From positions 1 through 64,000 of the forward strand of contig JBJTOK010000045.1 in NCBI GenBank assembly GCA_046074525.1: a stretch of 64,000 bases of DNA, given 5' to 3'. The position numbers were made by a program, and so were the translations under genes. The DNA is from JAHEZL01 sp046074525. Lineage in GTDB: Bacteria; Bacteroidota; Bacteroidia; Flavobacteriales_C; GCA-002722245. Below the pieces are notes generated by a model. It was not told the DNA's origin. It worked only from the letters and a program-made list of their open reading frames with translations, and searched no databases. How positions within the stretch are numbered: position 1 is the stretch's first letter; each line of letters starts with the position of its first letter. Shown here one piece after another: positions 33,931-42,707 of the stretch.

Positions 33931-34289
33931 AAGTTGTTTTGTTCGTTGTGGGGTTTGAACAAGGCCATCCGTTGGGACGAATGATCGAAAAACTATTTTG
34001 TTGGAAAGAAATAATCAGAATAAGGATTGCCTCTGGAATCAGAGAAATCTCAGGAAACGTTGACACGTCGTTAACACTAAACCCGCCGCAAGATATTAAA
34101 GAATTCCAGGGGTATCAAAAAAACTTTTCAAGGGGTTGTGAATTATTTATCCTCCTTTGAGAGATGCCGATTTCAACTCTGCACCCTACCTCAGTAATAC
34201 CTTTAAGCCCCCCTAGTTAATTGCAATTTGATTTTTTCCAGACAAATCCTTTATTTTGTTTAATAAATTAACATAAAAAGATAAACAAC
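33931..34289. other. Intergenic region between T9SS cargo gene and carotenoid regulator
   Basis: A 73-codon frame at 33939-34160 has no recognisable protein character and is not called. The right end (34200-34289) is AT-rich and carries the promoter of the MerR-type regulator with one copy of ATTTTGTTTAAT. Nothing else was recognised. Confidence 0.5.
34253..34264. promoter_or_regulatory. ATTTTGTTTAAT half-site before the MerR/B12 regulator
   Basis: The same 12-mer occurs exactly at 35241-35252, before crtI, and in reverse orientation with one mismatch at 35267-35278. It lies 26 bp upstream of the GTG start of the regulator gene, which suggests autoregulation by the encoded protein. Confidence 0.5.
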
Positions 34290-35168
34290 GTGAGTGACTC
34301 AAAATATACCATAAGCGATCTTGAAGCATTAAGCGGCATAAAAGCCCACACAATAAGAATATGGGAAAAGCGCTACAACATTATCAATCCCTCACGCACC
34401 GATACCAATATCCGCTACTACTCCAATGACGACTTGAAATTACTGCTCAACATCAGCTTTCTGAATAAAAACAACTTCAAGATTTCCAAAATCGCTGAGA
34501 TGAGCGCCAAAGAAATTGCCGACAACGTAAATTCAATCAATATTGTTAAATCCGACAATAGTGACTACATCGACAACCTGATAGTCGCAATGATTGATTT
34601 AAATGAAATTTTCTTTGAAAAAATATTTTCATCCACCTTATTTCGTCTTGGTTTTGAAAAAACCATCATCGAAATTATTTTCCCTTTTCTTCAAAGGACC
34701 GGACTCATGTGGCAAACAGGATCCATAAATCCCGCGCAGGAACACTTCATCACCAACCTGATCCGACAGAAGCTGATTGTAGCAATGGACAGCCTTCCCC
34801 GCAACACCAATGAGAAATCACCGCGGGCCCTGCTCTTTCTTCCTGAAAATGAATTACACGAAAACAGTTTATTATTCTACAACTATATACTTAGAAACAA
34901 AGGTTATCACACTTATTATTTTGGCCAGACAGTACCACTGACTGATGTCACCAGGATAATAGAAATCACAAACGCAGGATTAATCATATCAGTGATCACT
35001 ACCGACATTACACAAAAAGAATTTGATGCCCTGATTTCTGAATTGGAGCGCCTTCCCCGAAAAGTAAAAATTCTCCTCTCAGGAAGAGTTGTGCTTAACT
35101 CCCAAAACAAACTCGCAAAACGCCTGACTATATTTAACGACGCTCAGCAGCTGAAAACGCTTATTTAA
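34290..35168 (+). CDS. MerR-family regulator with B12-binding domain (CarH/LitR-like)
   Basis: 292 residues from GTG 34290. Residues 5-75 are a MerR winged helix (YTISDLEALSGIKAHTIRIW, RYYSNDDLKLL). Residues about 90-165 are the four-helix cap of B12-binding-2, with W141, nine residues, then E151-H152, the W-x9-EH motif of CarH-type photoreceptors. The cobalamin-binding domain has H190 in E188-L-H190-E-N-S, a variant of ExHxxG and the expected lower ligand. In Thermus CarH a histidine follows the motif tryptophan and ligates cobalt after light; here it is Q142. Expected role: adenosylcobalamin- and light-dependent repression of the crt genes downstream. Light sensing is inferred. Confidence 0.88.
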   Translation: MSDSKYTISDLEALSGIKAHTIRIWEKRYNIINPSRTDTNIRYYSNDDLKLLLNISFLNKNNFKISKIAEMSAKEIADNVNSINIVKSDNSDYIDNLIVAMIDLNEIFFEKIFSSTLFRLGFEKTIIEIIFPFLQRTGLMWQTGSINPAQEHFITNLIRQKLIVAMDSLPRNTNEKSPRALLFLPENELHENSLLFYNYILRNKGYHTYYFGQTVPLTDVTRIIEITNAGLIISVITTDITQKEFDALISELERLPRKVKILLSGRVVLNSQNKLAKRLTIFNDAQQLKTLI

Positions 35169-35240
35169 AAATCTTTTTCTGTTACCTAATTAAAAAAAAC
35201 AGCCTTTAAAAAAGGTCATTACTTTCTTTTTTCAATAATT

Positions 35241-35296
35241 ATTTTGTTTAATTAATTTGCTATAATGTTAAACAAAATGTATTTTTGATTAAACAA
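35241..35296. promoter_or_regulatory. Candidate operator of the crt operon (three half-sites)
   Basis: ATTTTGTTTAAT (35241-35252) faces GTTAAACAAAAT (35267-35278), matching at 11 of 12 positions across 14 bp. A third partial copy, ATTAAACAA, lies at 35288-35296, eleven bases before the crtI start. One copy also precedes the regulator gene. Binding by the MerR/B12 protein is the natural inference. Confidence 0.55.
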
Positions 35297-35306
35297 CAAG
35301 TTTCCT

Positions 35307-36818
35307 ATGAACAAATTCTCAGCACAAAAGGTTGTCATCATCGGCTCCGGATTCTCGGGATTGAGTACTGCGTGCCATCTGGCAAGCAAAGGTTTTCAAG
35401 TTAGCATACTTGAGAAAAACGAACAGGTAGGTGGGCGCGCAAGACTTTTTGAGGAGAAAGGCTATAGGTTTGACATGGGGCCAAGCTGGTACTGGATGCC
35501 TGATGTGTTTGAAAATTTCTTTTCGCATTTTGGGCACAGCGTTGCCGACTATTACCAATTAGTGCGCCTCGACCCTTCCTACCAGATTTTTTTTGGTAAA
35601 GACGATATCATGAGTCTGCCCGCCAGCATGCAGAACCTTGAAAGCTTATTTGAAAGCATTGAAACCGGCGCAGGAAAAAAATTACAGCTTTTCATGAAGG
35701 ATGCCGGCTACAAATACAAGGTTGCCATGAGTGACCTGATATATAAATCGGGAAGTCGGATCAGTGATTACCTTAACGCAAAAGTTTTGGGCGGATTGGT
35801 TAAAACCGATATTCTCCGCTCCTTTTCTTCTTATGCCCGTAAATACTTTAAAGATCCCCGCTTATTACAGATCATTGAATTCCCTGTGCTCTTCCTTGGT
35901 GCAAGTCCCGACAATATTCCGGCTCTCTACAGCCTTATGAATTATGCCGATATGCAACTAGGCACTTGGTATCCAATGGGTGGAATGCATAAAATAGTGG
36001 AAGCCATGCATTCTATAGCCGTGGCGCACAAAGTAGATGTGCAGCTCAATAGTCCGGTAGAAAAAATAGTCATGGAAACCAATGGCAGAGCAAAGGGCGT
36101 GATCGTCAATGGAAAATTTTTACCCGCCGATATTATTGTAGCAGGAGCCGACTACCAGCATGTTGAACAACATCTTCTCGATGCCCCTCAGCGCTTCTAC
36201 TCCGCTGAATATTGGAATAAACGCACCCTCGCCCCATCGTCCCTCATTTATTACCTCGGGGTAAAAAAGAAGATTGAAAAACTGAAACACCACAACCTAT
36301 TTTTCGATGCCGACATGCATCAGCATGCGCACGAAATCTACACGCAGCCGGCATGGCCTTCCCGTCCGCTGTTTTATGTTTCATGTCCGTCCAAAACCGA
36401 TCCGGGGGTAGCTCCCGAAAATTGCGAAAACCTTTTTATTCTTATTCCTGCAGCTCCTGGCCTCAGCGACTCTCCCGAAATAAAAGAGAAATATTTCAAC
36501 ATCGTAATGGATCGACTTGAGAAGCAAACCGGAGAAAGTATAAGACCTTTTATTGAATACAAACACAGTTATGCGCAATCTGATTTTATTTCCGACTACA
36601 ATGCTTTTAAAGGGAATGCCTATGGACTGGCAAATACCTTGCGCCAAACCGCTTTCCTGAAACCTTCTATGCGCAGCAAGAAAGTACACAACCTTTTTTA
36701 TACCGGGCAACTCACCGTGCCGGGACCAGGCGTGCCGCCTGCCATCATATCGGGTCAAATCGCAGCAGATGAAATTATTAAAACAATAAAACCCTTTAGT
36801 TATGAAACAGCTATTTGA
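35307..36818 (+). CDS. crtI: Phytoene desaturase
   Basis: 503 residues. The FAD-binding N-terminus is VVIIGSGFSGLSTACHLASK with the following LEKNEQVGGRARLFEEKGYR, FDMGPSWYWMPDVF block typical of CrtI. The C-terminal signature is GQLTVPGPGVPPAIISGQIAADEI. The enzyme desaturates phytoene stepwise to lycopene using FAD. The middle part matches the CrtI substrate domain (YYLGVKKKIEKLKHHNLFF). It is the first gene of the crt operon, directly behind the candidate operator. Its 3' end overlaps crtB by 17 bp. Confidence 0.95.
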   Translation: MNKFSAQKVVIIGSGFSGLSTACHLASKGFQVSILEKNEQVGGRARLFEEKGYRFDMGPSWYWMPDVFENFFSHFGHSVADYYQLVRLDPSYQIFFGKDDIMSLPASMQNLESLFESIETGAGKKLQLFMKDAGYKYKVAMSDLIYKSGSRISDYLNAKVLGGLVKTDILRSFSSYARKYFKDPRLLQIIEFPVLFLGASPDNIPALYSLMNYADMQLGTWYPMGGMHKIVEAMHSIAVAHKVDVQLNSPVEKIVMETNGRAKGVIVNGKFLPADIIVAGADYQHVEQHLLDAPQRFYSAEYWNKRTLAPSSLIYYLGVKKKIEKLKHHNLFFDADMHQHAHEIYTQPAWPSRPLFYVSCPSKTDPGVAPENCENLFILIPAAPGLSDSPEIKEKYFNIVMDRLEKQTGESIRPFIEYKHSYAQSDFISDYNAFKGNAYGLANTLRQTAFLKPSMRSKKVHNLFYTGQLTVPGPGVPPAIISGQIAADEIIKTIKPFSYETAI

Positions 36819-37638
36819 TGATGTTTCGCGCAAAACCAGTAAAATGGTAACCCGCACCTACAGCACCAGTTTTTCATTGGGAATTTTCTGTCTCGACAAA
36901 AAATTTCACCAACCTATTTATGGTATTTACGGATTTGTGCGACTGGCCGATGAAATTGTAGACAGCTTTCACCAATACCCAAAAGCTGAGTTATTCTATG
37001 ATTTCAAGCAACAAACCTACGCTGCAATTCAACAGGGAATTAGCTTAAACCCTGTACTGAACAGCTTTCAGGAAGTAGTCAATCATTACCACATTGACCA
37101 TGAACTGATAGAATCTTTCCTGAAAAGCATGGAAGCCGATCTTACGCAAAATGTACACAACGAAAATTCCATTAAAGAATATATTCTCGGATCGGCGGAG
37201 GTTGTGGGACTGATGTGCCTGCGTGTATTTACCGAAGGAGACAATCAGAAATACCAGCAACTGAAATACGCTGCAATGCGGCTGGGTGCCGCTTTTCAAA
37301 AGATCAACTTCCTGCGGGATCTTAAGGATGACTTTAAGGATCTGGGAAGAACCTACTTTCCCGATATCAATCTGGCGCAATTTTCCGATCATGATAAACG
37401 ACGCATCGAGGCAGAAATAGAAGAAGATTTCAATGAAGCACTGAAAGGAATTCGTAAACTTCCTAAAGGATCAATGTTTGGGGTTTATGTAGCATACGCT
37501 TACTACCGGGCCCTTTTCGCAAAAATACGTTCACTGCCTTCCGACAGGGTATTAATGGAACGTATCCGCATTCCGAACAACCTTAAAATCGGACTCCTTT
37601 TGCAGTCGTACGTTAAATACAGATTCAACGCCATATGA
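36802..37638 (+). CDS. crtB: Phytoene synthase
   Basis: 278 residues of the squalene/phytoene synthase family. The first aspartate-rich motif is in YGFVRLADEIVDSFH (DEIVD) and the second in NFLRDLKDDFKDLGRTYFPD (DLKDD), which bind the Mg-diphosphates. RTYSTSFSLGIFCL at the N-terminus is also characteristic. It condenses two geranylgeranyl diphosphates to phytoene. It overlaps crtI by 17 bp and the next gene by four bases (ATGA), so translation is coupled. Confidence 0.95.
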   Translation: MKQLFDDVSRKTSKMVTRTYSTSFSLGIFCLDKKFHQPIYGIYGFVRLADEIVDSFHQYPKAELFYDFKQQTYAAIQQGISLNPVLNSFQEVVNHYHIDHELIESFLKSMEADLTQNVHNENSIKEYILGSAEVVGLMCLRVFTEGDNQKYQQLKYAAMRLGAAFQKINFLRDLKDDFKDLGRTYFPDINLAQFSDHDKRRIEAEIEEDFNEALKGIRKLPKGSMFGVYVAYAYYRALFAKIRSLPSDRVLMERIRIPNNLKIGLLLQSYVKYRFNAI

Positions 37639-38138
37639 TGCGGCTGCTTATCATACTATTAATAAGCACATCTACACTCAAAGCTGTGAATTATGTAGAG
37701 ATTCGAACGCTTTTTGCTGCTTCGCCAAACAGCGAAACAACAGCTAATTCATTGCTGGAAAAAACAAAGAACTCAGGAAGTTCCTCCCCAGTTGAGCTGG
37801 GCTATCACGGTGGTGCACTCATGGCCATGGCTAATCATTGCTACTTACCCACTTCAAAATTATCGTATTTCAACAGTGGTAAAAAGGAGCTTGAAAAAGC
37901 CATTGCTGCCTCTCCAAAAAATGCAGAACTGCGCTTCATCAGATTTTCCATTCAATGCAACGTTCCGGCTTTCCTCGGATACTCTTCCAATATCGCGGCC
38001 GACAAAACGATACTCATCAACTATTTGAAATCAGCACAAAGTGCAAGCGATGCCGATTTGAAAGCACGGATAAAAAATTTCCTTCTCCAAAGCACACAAT
38101 GCACCGAAACAGAAAAAAACTCCATCAGAAAACTATAA
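37635..38138 (+). CDS. Small exported protein of the crt operon, function unknown
   Basis: 167 residues with an N-terminal signal peptide (RLLIILLISTSTLKAVNY). The rest is helical: LGYHGGALMAMANHCYLP, KLSYFNSGKKELEKAIAASP and ELRFIRFSIQCNVPAFLGY give a TPR-like character without clear consensus repeats. Its start overlaps the crtB stop by four bases (ATGA), and idi follows ten bases after its end, so it is an integral operon member. No carotenoid enzyme family fits. Periplasmic location is inferred from the signal peptide. A role in handling or placing carotenoids in the envelope is only a guess. Confidence 0.78.
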   Translation: MMRLLIILLISTSTLKAVNYVEIRTLFAASPNSETTANSLLEKTKNSGSSSPVELGYHGGALMAMANHCYLPTSKLSYFNSGKKELEKAIAASPKNAELRFIRFSIQCNVPAFLGYSSNIAADKTILINYLKSAQSASDADLKARIKNFLLQSTQCTETEKNSIRKL

Positions 38139-38147
38139 ACCATTATT

Positions 38148-38696
38148 ATGCAAACACAGCCTGAACATGTAATCCTTGTAGATGAAAATGATCGCTACAA
38201 AGGCACTATGGAGAAAATGGAAGCACACCGCAAGGGTCTTCTGCATCGGGCCTTTTCTGTTTTTATCTTCAACCACAAAAATGAAATGATACTTCAGCGC
38301 AGGGCAAAGCACAAATATCATTCGGCAGGATTATGGAGCAACACCTGCTGCTCCCACCCCCGTTTCGGCGAATCGGTTGAAGAAGCCGCCAACCGTCGAC
38401 TGAGAGAGGAAATGGGGTTTGAGTGTCCGCTGGAAAAATCTTTTGACTTCATCTACAAAAGCGATTTCAGCAACGGACTCAGCGAACATGAATTCGACCA
38501 TGTTTTCATTGGATATTACAATGGTGAAATCCATTTTAATCACGAGGAAGTATGCGAATACAAATTCATGACACTGGATGATGTATATGATGATTTACAC
38601 AACAACAGCAGTCAATATACTGTGTGGTTTAAAATTGCTTTTTTAAAGATCTATGAGCAATTGAAATTTACTAACTTAAAATCGTTAACTGCTTAA
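38148..38696 (+). CDS. idi: Isopentenyl-diphosphate delta-isomerase, type I
   Basis: 182 residues, Nudix fold. RAFSVFIFNHKNEMILQRR, then GLWSNTCCSHPRFGE carries the catalytic Cys and metal-binding His (TCCSHP). The Nudix box is RLREEMGFECP, and the second catalytic Glu is in HEFDHVFIGYYNG or the HFNHEEVCEYKF block. It interconverts IPP and DMAPP and so supplies the primer for isoprenoids. Its place among the crt genes points to supply of carotenoid precursors. Confidence 0.95.
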   Translation: MQTQPEHVILVDENDRYKGTMEKMEAHRKGLLHRAFSVFIFNHKNEMILQRRAKHKYHSAGLWSNTCCSHPRFGESVEEAANRRLREEMGFECPLEKSFDFIYKSDFSNGLSEHEFDHVFIGYYNGEIHFNHEEVCEYKFMTLDDVYDDLHNNSSQYTVWFKIAFLKIYEQLKFTNLKSLTA

Positions 38697-38699
38697 GTC

Positions 38700-39161
38700 A
38701 TGAATATAACTGTGCTCATTATCACTTTTGTTGCTATGGAATTTGTTGCCTGGCTCATGCATCGCTTTGTGATGCATGGATTTTTATGGGTTTTACACAA
38801 AGACCACCATCAGGTTGAACCTGGATTTCTGGAAAGAAACGACTTCTTCTTTTTAATTTTCGCTATTCCGGGCTTCTTGTTTACCTTGTTTGGCGCTTTA
38901 AACGAATACAACACGCTTTTTTATGTAGGACTCGGGATTACACTTTATGGCCTCGCCTACTTCCTTGTTCATGATGTATTCATCCATCAGCGATTGCCTA
39001 TCTTAAAACGAAGCAACAATTTTTATTTGCGCGCTATCCGAAAGGCACACAAAGTACATCATAAACATCTGCATAAAGAAGAGGGTGAATGTTTTGGAAT
39101 GTTGCTTGTACCGTTAAAATATTTTGCTCAGGAAACCAACAAAGCTAGCAACAAGCAATGA
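38700..39161 (+). CDS. crtZ: Beta-carotene 3-hydroxylase
   Basis: 153 residues, membrane di-iron hydroxylase. Histidine clusters: HRFVMHG, HKDHHQ, HDVFIHQR and HKVHHKHLHKEEGE, the CrtZ arrangement. About four hydrophobic helices (MNITVLIITFVAMEFVAWL at the start). It adds hydroxyls to both beta rings, giving zeaxanthin via cryptoxanthin. It starts three bases after idi and overlaps the cyclase gene by four bases. Confidence 0.94.
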   Translation: MNITVLIITFVAMEFVAWLMHRFVMHGFLWVLHKDHHQVEPGFLERNDFFFLIFAIPGFLFTLFGALNEYNTLFYVGLGITLYGLAYFLVHDVFIHQRLPILKRSNNFYLRAIRKAHKVHHKHLHKEEGECFGMLLVPLKYFAQETNKASNKQ

Positions 39162-39838
39162 ATGATCGCCTGGTATATCTAGCCATTGACCTGGGAGTTT
39201 TTCTGATTCCCTTCCTGTTTAGCTTTCATCCGCGATTTCGATTTATTCAAACCTGGAAAGCATTTACGCCCGCGGTTTTGATTACGGGAACTATTTTTAT
39301 TATTTGGGATATCATTTTTACCCGAATTGGTGTTTGGAGTTTTAATGACCGATATGTATTGGGCATATATTGGTTTGATCTGCCTATAGAGGAATGGCTC
39401 TTTTTCTTCTGTATTCCTTACGCTTGCATATTCACTCATTTTTGTCTGTCACAGATAAAATGGAAACTTAATACAAAATGGCTTTCAGGTATCCGTCATT
39501 TTTTAACAGTTGCATTGCTCTTACTGGCTACCCTCTATTATCATAAGTTATACACCTGTATCACCTTTGCCAGCACTGCCATACTGCTGCTGCTACACCC
39601 CTTGTTCTCAAAAGCAGAAAATTTTTCCCGCTTCTTCATAAGTTATCTTATTTTACTGATCCCATTCATGGTATCAAATGGCTTGCTTACCGGCACCGGA
39701 CTGGATGATACCATTGTGAAATACAATAGCAATCACATCCTGAACATCCGTGTACTCACTATTCCTGTTGAAGATTTTGTTTACGGAATGATGCTTATTC
39801 TTATTAATGTATTGGTGTTTGAAAAAGCAAACAAATAA
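39158..39838 (+). CDS. Membrane lycopene cyclase (CrtYcd-type fusion)
   Basis: 226 residues, about seven helices. It carries two lycopene-cyclase half-domains, each with the PxE(E/D) motif: DLPIEEWLFFFCIPYACIF near residue 72 and TIPVEDFVYGMMLILINVL near 200. This is the family represented as two subunits (CrtYc, CrtYd) in actinobacteria and as fused proteins in archaea and Bacteroidota; it is unrelated to the soluble FAD-dependent CrtY. It converts lycopene to beta-carotene. Last gene of the operon. Confidence 0.9.
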   Translation: MNDRLVYLAIDLGVFLIPFLFSFHPRFRFIQTWKAFTPAVLITGTIFIIWDIIFTRIGVWSFNDRYVLGIYWFDLPIEEWLFFFCIPYACIFTHFCLSQIKWKLNTKWLSGIRHFLTVALLLLATLYYHKLYTCITFASTAILLLLHPLFSKAENFSRFFISYLILLIPFMVSNGLLTGTGLDDTIVKYNSNHILNIRVLTIPVEDFVYGMMLILINVLVFEKANK

Positions 39839-39845
39839 TCACCTC

Positions 39846-39871
39846 TGCATCTGCAACTTATACAAGATGCA
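39846..39871 (+). terminator. Weak hairpin after the crt operon
   Basis: TGCATCT (39846-39852) pairs with AGATGCA (39865-39871) over a 12-nt loop, eight bases after the cyclase stop. The stem is short and lacks a T-run, so it is only a possible terminator. Confidence 0.35.
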
Positions 39872-39941
39872 ACAAATTCACTTAGTGATCTCTGCCGAAA
39901 GAAACAACACCTAGAAATCACGGGGAAGAACTAAAAAGTCA

Positions 39942-41354
39942 CTAAATTCCATTGCACAAATCACCAATGGCCCATAAATAGCCGGCTTTGGTTTTATATA
40001 GTTTAGCCGTGATATCCACCAATTTAAGTTGGGAATCAATCAACGACAACTCTCGGGTATTGATTAAAAAAAGGAAGCTTTCCCCGTTATCAAACTTACT
40101 ACGTTCGGCATTCAGCATAGCTTCATAATTACTCACCATTGAACTGAACAACTGGCGCTGCTGAGATAAGTATTTCAAATCGGCATGGTACTGATTAATC
40201 TTGTTTTTTTGTTCTAACACCTTTTGTTTAAGCTGCCACTCAGTTTCCTGTATTTTTAAATTCGTCAAACGCAAGTCCCCTCTTTCCCTTCTCAAAAAAA
40301 CAGGGAAGCTAAAATCAACACCCACCTTATAGTTATTGGGAGAAATATTGAAGGCTTCAGGTGAATTGAACGAGTAGGTCAGCAGATTGTAATTTAAATT
40401 TAACTTAGGCTTCATTTTTTCCAGCTTCCATTTTTGCTCCAGCTCCAGCTGCTGTTGCTTAAATGCGTAGCTTTGAACTGCAGGATGCCTTTGAACAATA
40501 CTATCCATCAATTGTATCAAACCTTCGGAGATAAGCCCTTCATTTTCCGGAAAAGATTTAATTACCACAGGTACAACATTTTCACCCAACTCAAGAGGCA
40601 CATCGTTCTGCGTCCACAAAAAATTATTAAGTGCATAAATAGCTTTCGCATACTCTGCTTTCGCGCTAATCAGACTATAGCTGCGGCTTTGTAATTGTAA
40701 AAAAGATTCCAGTGTATCAATGGCAGGATGCTCACCGGCAAGATAACTCTGCTTTAAAAACTGAAAACGCTGACCAGCCACCTTTTCAGCTTCTGTATAA
40801 ATCAATAATTTCTGATGCGCACTAAACCATTCCCAATAAACCTGCAAAGCCTCGTAATACAAGTCGTTCAATATATTTCTTTGTTCAACAGCCGTATAAT
40901 GCTGATAAATCCGAGCCTGTTGCAAAACAACTCTTCTTTCATTAACCCATAAGCCTTGCAGAACCGGCATTGAAATACCCGCATAGGCTAGGCCTGATGA
41001 AGGCAACTGATCTTCAGGATTCACATAAACGCCGGAAGATTGGTCGAAACCCACCTTAAAATCGGCACCAAACCAGGTAGGAACTTTCAACGCTGTATTG
41101 ACAAAGCGGTAATACTCCTTGTCGTCAAATTTCTTTTGCGAAAATTCAGAGTAAAGGTAAGGATCAAACTGCCCCTTTTCTTTTAAAACAACTGCATTAG
41201 CCTTGCTTTTCAATAATTCAGCCTGCTTCGACACAGGATGATTCTCCTTTACCATCTTCAACAACATTTCAGGCGTAAACTCCTCCCGCAATTGCTGAGC
41301 AAAACAAGAAGCCTGAACACAAAAATAAAGTACTCCTACAAATACATTTCTCAT
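39942..41354 (-). CDS. TolC-family outer-membrane efflux protein
   Basis: 470 residues with a signal peptide (VFVGVLYFCVQASCFAQQ). The long coiled-coil segments (residues about 185-250 and 375-440, such as RREGRGDLRLTNLKIQE-like and QKNKINQYHADLKYLSQQR) and repeated N/C halves are typical of outer-membrane efflux proteins, which form trimeric channels. It follows the HlyD gene with a four-base overlap, making it the outer-membrane part of a tripartite exporter. Confidence 0.9.
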   Translation of the reverse strand: MRNVFVGVLYFCVQASCFAQQLREEFTPEMLLKMVKENHPVSKQAELLKSKANAVVLKEKGQFDPYLYSEFSQKKFDDKEYYRFVNTALKVPTWFGADFKVGFDQSSGVYVNPEDQLPSSGLAYAGISMPVLQGLWVNERRVVLQQARIYQHYTAVEQRNILNDLYYEALQVYWEWFSAHQKLLIYTEAEKVAGQRFQFLKQSYLAGEHPAIDTLESFLQLQSRSYSLISAKAEYAKAIYALNNFLWTQNDVPLELGENVVPVVIKSFPENEGLISEGLIQLMDSIVQRHPAVQSYAFKQQQLELEQKWKLEKMKPKLNLNYNLLTYSFNSPEAFNISPNNYKVGVDFSFPVFLRRERGDLRLTNLKIQETEWQLKQKVLEQKNKINQYHADLKYLSQQRQLFSSMVSNYEAMLNAERSKFDNGESFLFLINTRELSLIDSQLKLVDITAKLYKTKAGYLWAIGDLCNGI

Positions 41355-42703
41355 TTTTTCTGGTCTTTTTTTTCTGACTGAAATCCTTTGTAAAATTCAG
41401 GTGGAAAGCCATTTAACTGACGCCAAATTTCATACCCCACAAAAACATTATTAAGCAAGGCAATACCTTGAGCACCCGACCCCACCTTTAATTGTTCAGG
41501 CCAGGGAATATCATTTTTATCGGGCACCACTAACAAGCGAAACTTCCCTTCAGCATTGGCGAAATTATCGATGGCCACTACTTCACCTCCATAGGTTCCG
41601 TAAGAGGCATTGGGCCAACCCGAAAAAACCACCGATGGCCAGCCGTCAAAAACAAAACGCACATGATTGCCTTTCGAAATCAAAGGCAAATCCATTGGCT
41701 CCACAAACAATTCAACCGCAATATCAATATCAGAAGGCATTATAGTTACCAAAGCCTCACCCTGTTTAACATTTTCGCCGATACCCGTTTTAATGGCTTT
41801 TGTAACAATACCATTTTGCGGTGCAGTAATGTAATAATTAGATTTTCGAACTGAATAGTTCATATAAGTGGTTTGCATTTTCGACACTATAGCTTCAGCA
41901 TCGTAGATTGCCGACATCGCTTCAAATTTTTCTGATTCGGCTTTTGATATTTTGTCCTGATATTGATTTTCAATTGAATTCAATTCTACCTCGGCATTGA
42001 TTAATTCGTTACGACTTGCAGCCAACTTGTTTTCGGCAGAAAGTTTTTTTGCCTGAGTTTCCTGCAATTTCAATTTACGCGACTCCAAATCGGTTAATGA
42101 TTTTAAACCCTGTGCGTGCAAACTTTCCATTCGCTGATACTGCTTTTGCGCAATATCCAAATTGGTCACTGCCGCTTGAAAATCCATACTATCAGTTTGT
42201 ACTTTTAACTCGGCCTGACGCTGGTAATTTTTTGCTTGCATCAACTTTAATTCCTTTGTAGTAAGCAAGGCATCAATTTGCTTGTCTAAGGATTTAACCT
42301 TCTCCATATAGGATGAAACCGAAAACTCCTTTGATTTAATCTGGTCCTGGGTACGTTCTAATAGCTTTGGATCAAAGTATTCGTCTTTAATTTCTGAAAT
42401 AAAAAGAATCGTATCTCCCTTCTTTACTTTTTGCCCTTCGGATACAAACCATTTTTCTATTCTTCCGTCAATTACCGATTGTAATGACTGTGGTCGTTGA
42501 GAGGGATTCAATGAAGTTACAATGCCTTTTCCACGAACATTTTGCGTCCACGGCAAAAACAATATGGCAAATATTACCAGGCAAATGCCAAGCAAAACCT
42601 TATTCAAGGTCCTTCTTCCATCATACTCTTTTAACATTGAAAAAGAAGCAAAATTGCCCTTTCCAATTTTCTCATGAATTCTATTCTCACTAATGTTTAA
42701 CAT
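41351..42703 (-). CDS. HlyD-family periplasmic adaptor
   Basis: 450 residues from ATG 42703; the frame also opens nine codons earlier with TTG. One membrane helix near residues 36-55 (VLLGICLVIFAILFLPW) is followed by a lipoyl/barrel-sandwich half (QSVIDGRIEKWFVSEGQKVK KGDTILFI-type block), a long coiled coil (about 95-275), and the second half with YYITAPQNGIVTKAIKTGIGENVK and GEALVTIMP. It links the inner-membrane ABC protein to the TolC-like channel. It lies four bases after the ABC gene. Confidence 0.92.
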   Translation of the reverse strand: MLNISENRIHEKIGKGNFASFSMLKEYDGRRTLNKVLLGICLVIFAILFLPWTQNVRGKGIVTSLNPSQRPQSLQSVIDGRIEKWFVSEGQKVKKGDTILFISEIKDEYFDPKLLERTQDQIKSKEFSVSSYMEKVKSLDKQIDALLTTKELKLMQAKNYQRQAELKVQTDSMDFQAAVTNLDIAQKQYQRMESLHAQGLKSLTDLESRKLKLQETQAKKLSAENKLAASRNELINAEVELNSIENQYQDKISKAESEKFEAMSAIYDAEAIVSKMQTTYMNYSVRKSNYYITAPQNGIVTKAIKTGIGENVKQGEALVTIMPSDIDIAVELFVEPMDLPLISKGNHVRFVFDGWPSVVFSGWPNASYGTYGGEVVAIDNFANAEGKFRLLVVPDKNDIPWPEQLKVGSGAQGIALLNNVFVGYEIWRQLNGFPPEFYKGFQSEKKDQKK

Positions 42704-42707
42704 AACA

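Noticed and set aside
33939..34160. Plus-strand frame of 73 codons
   Set aside because: No signal peptide, motif or sensible composition, and not placed in any operon.
39158..39838. FAD-dependent CrtY-type lycopene cyclase
   Set aside because: No dinucleotide-binding motif; it is an integral membrane protein with two PxE(E/D) motifs, the CrtYcd-type.
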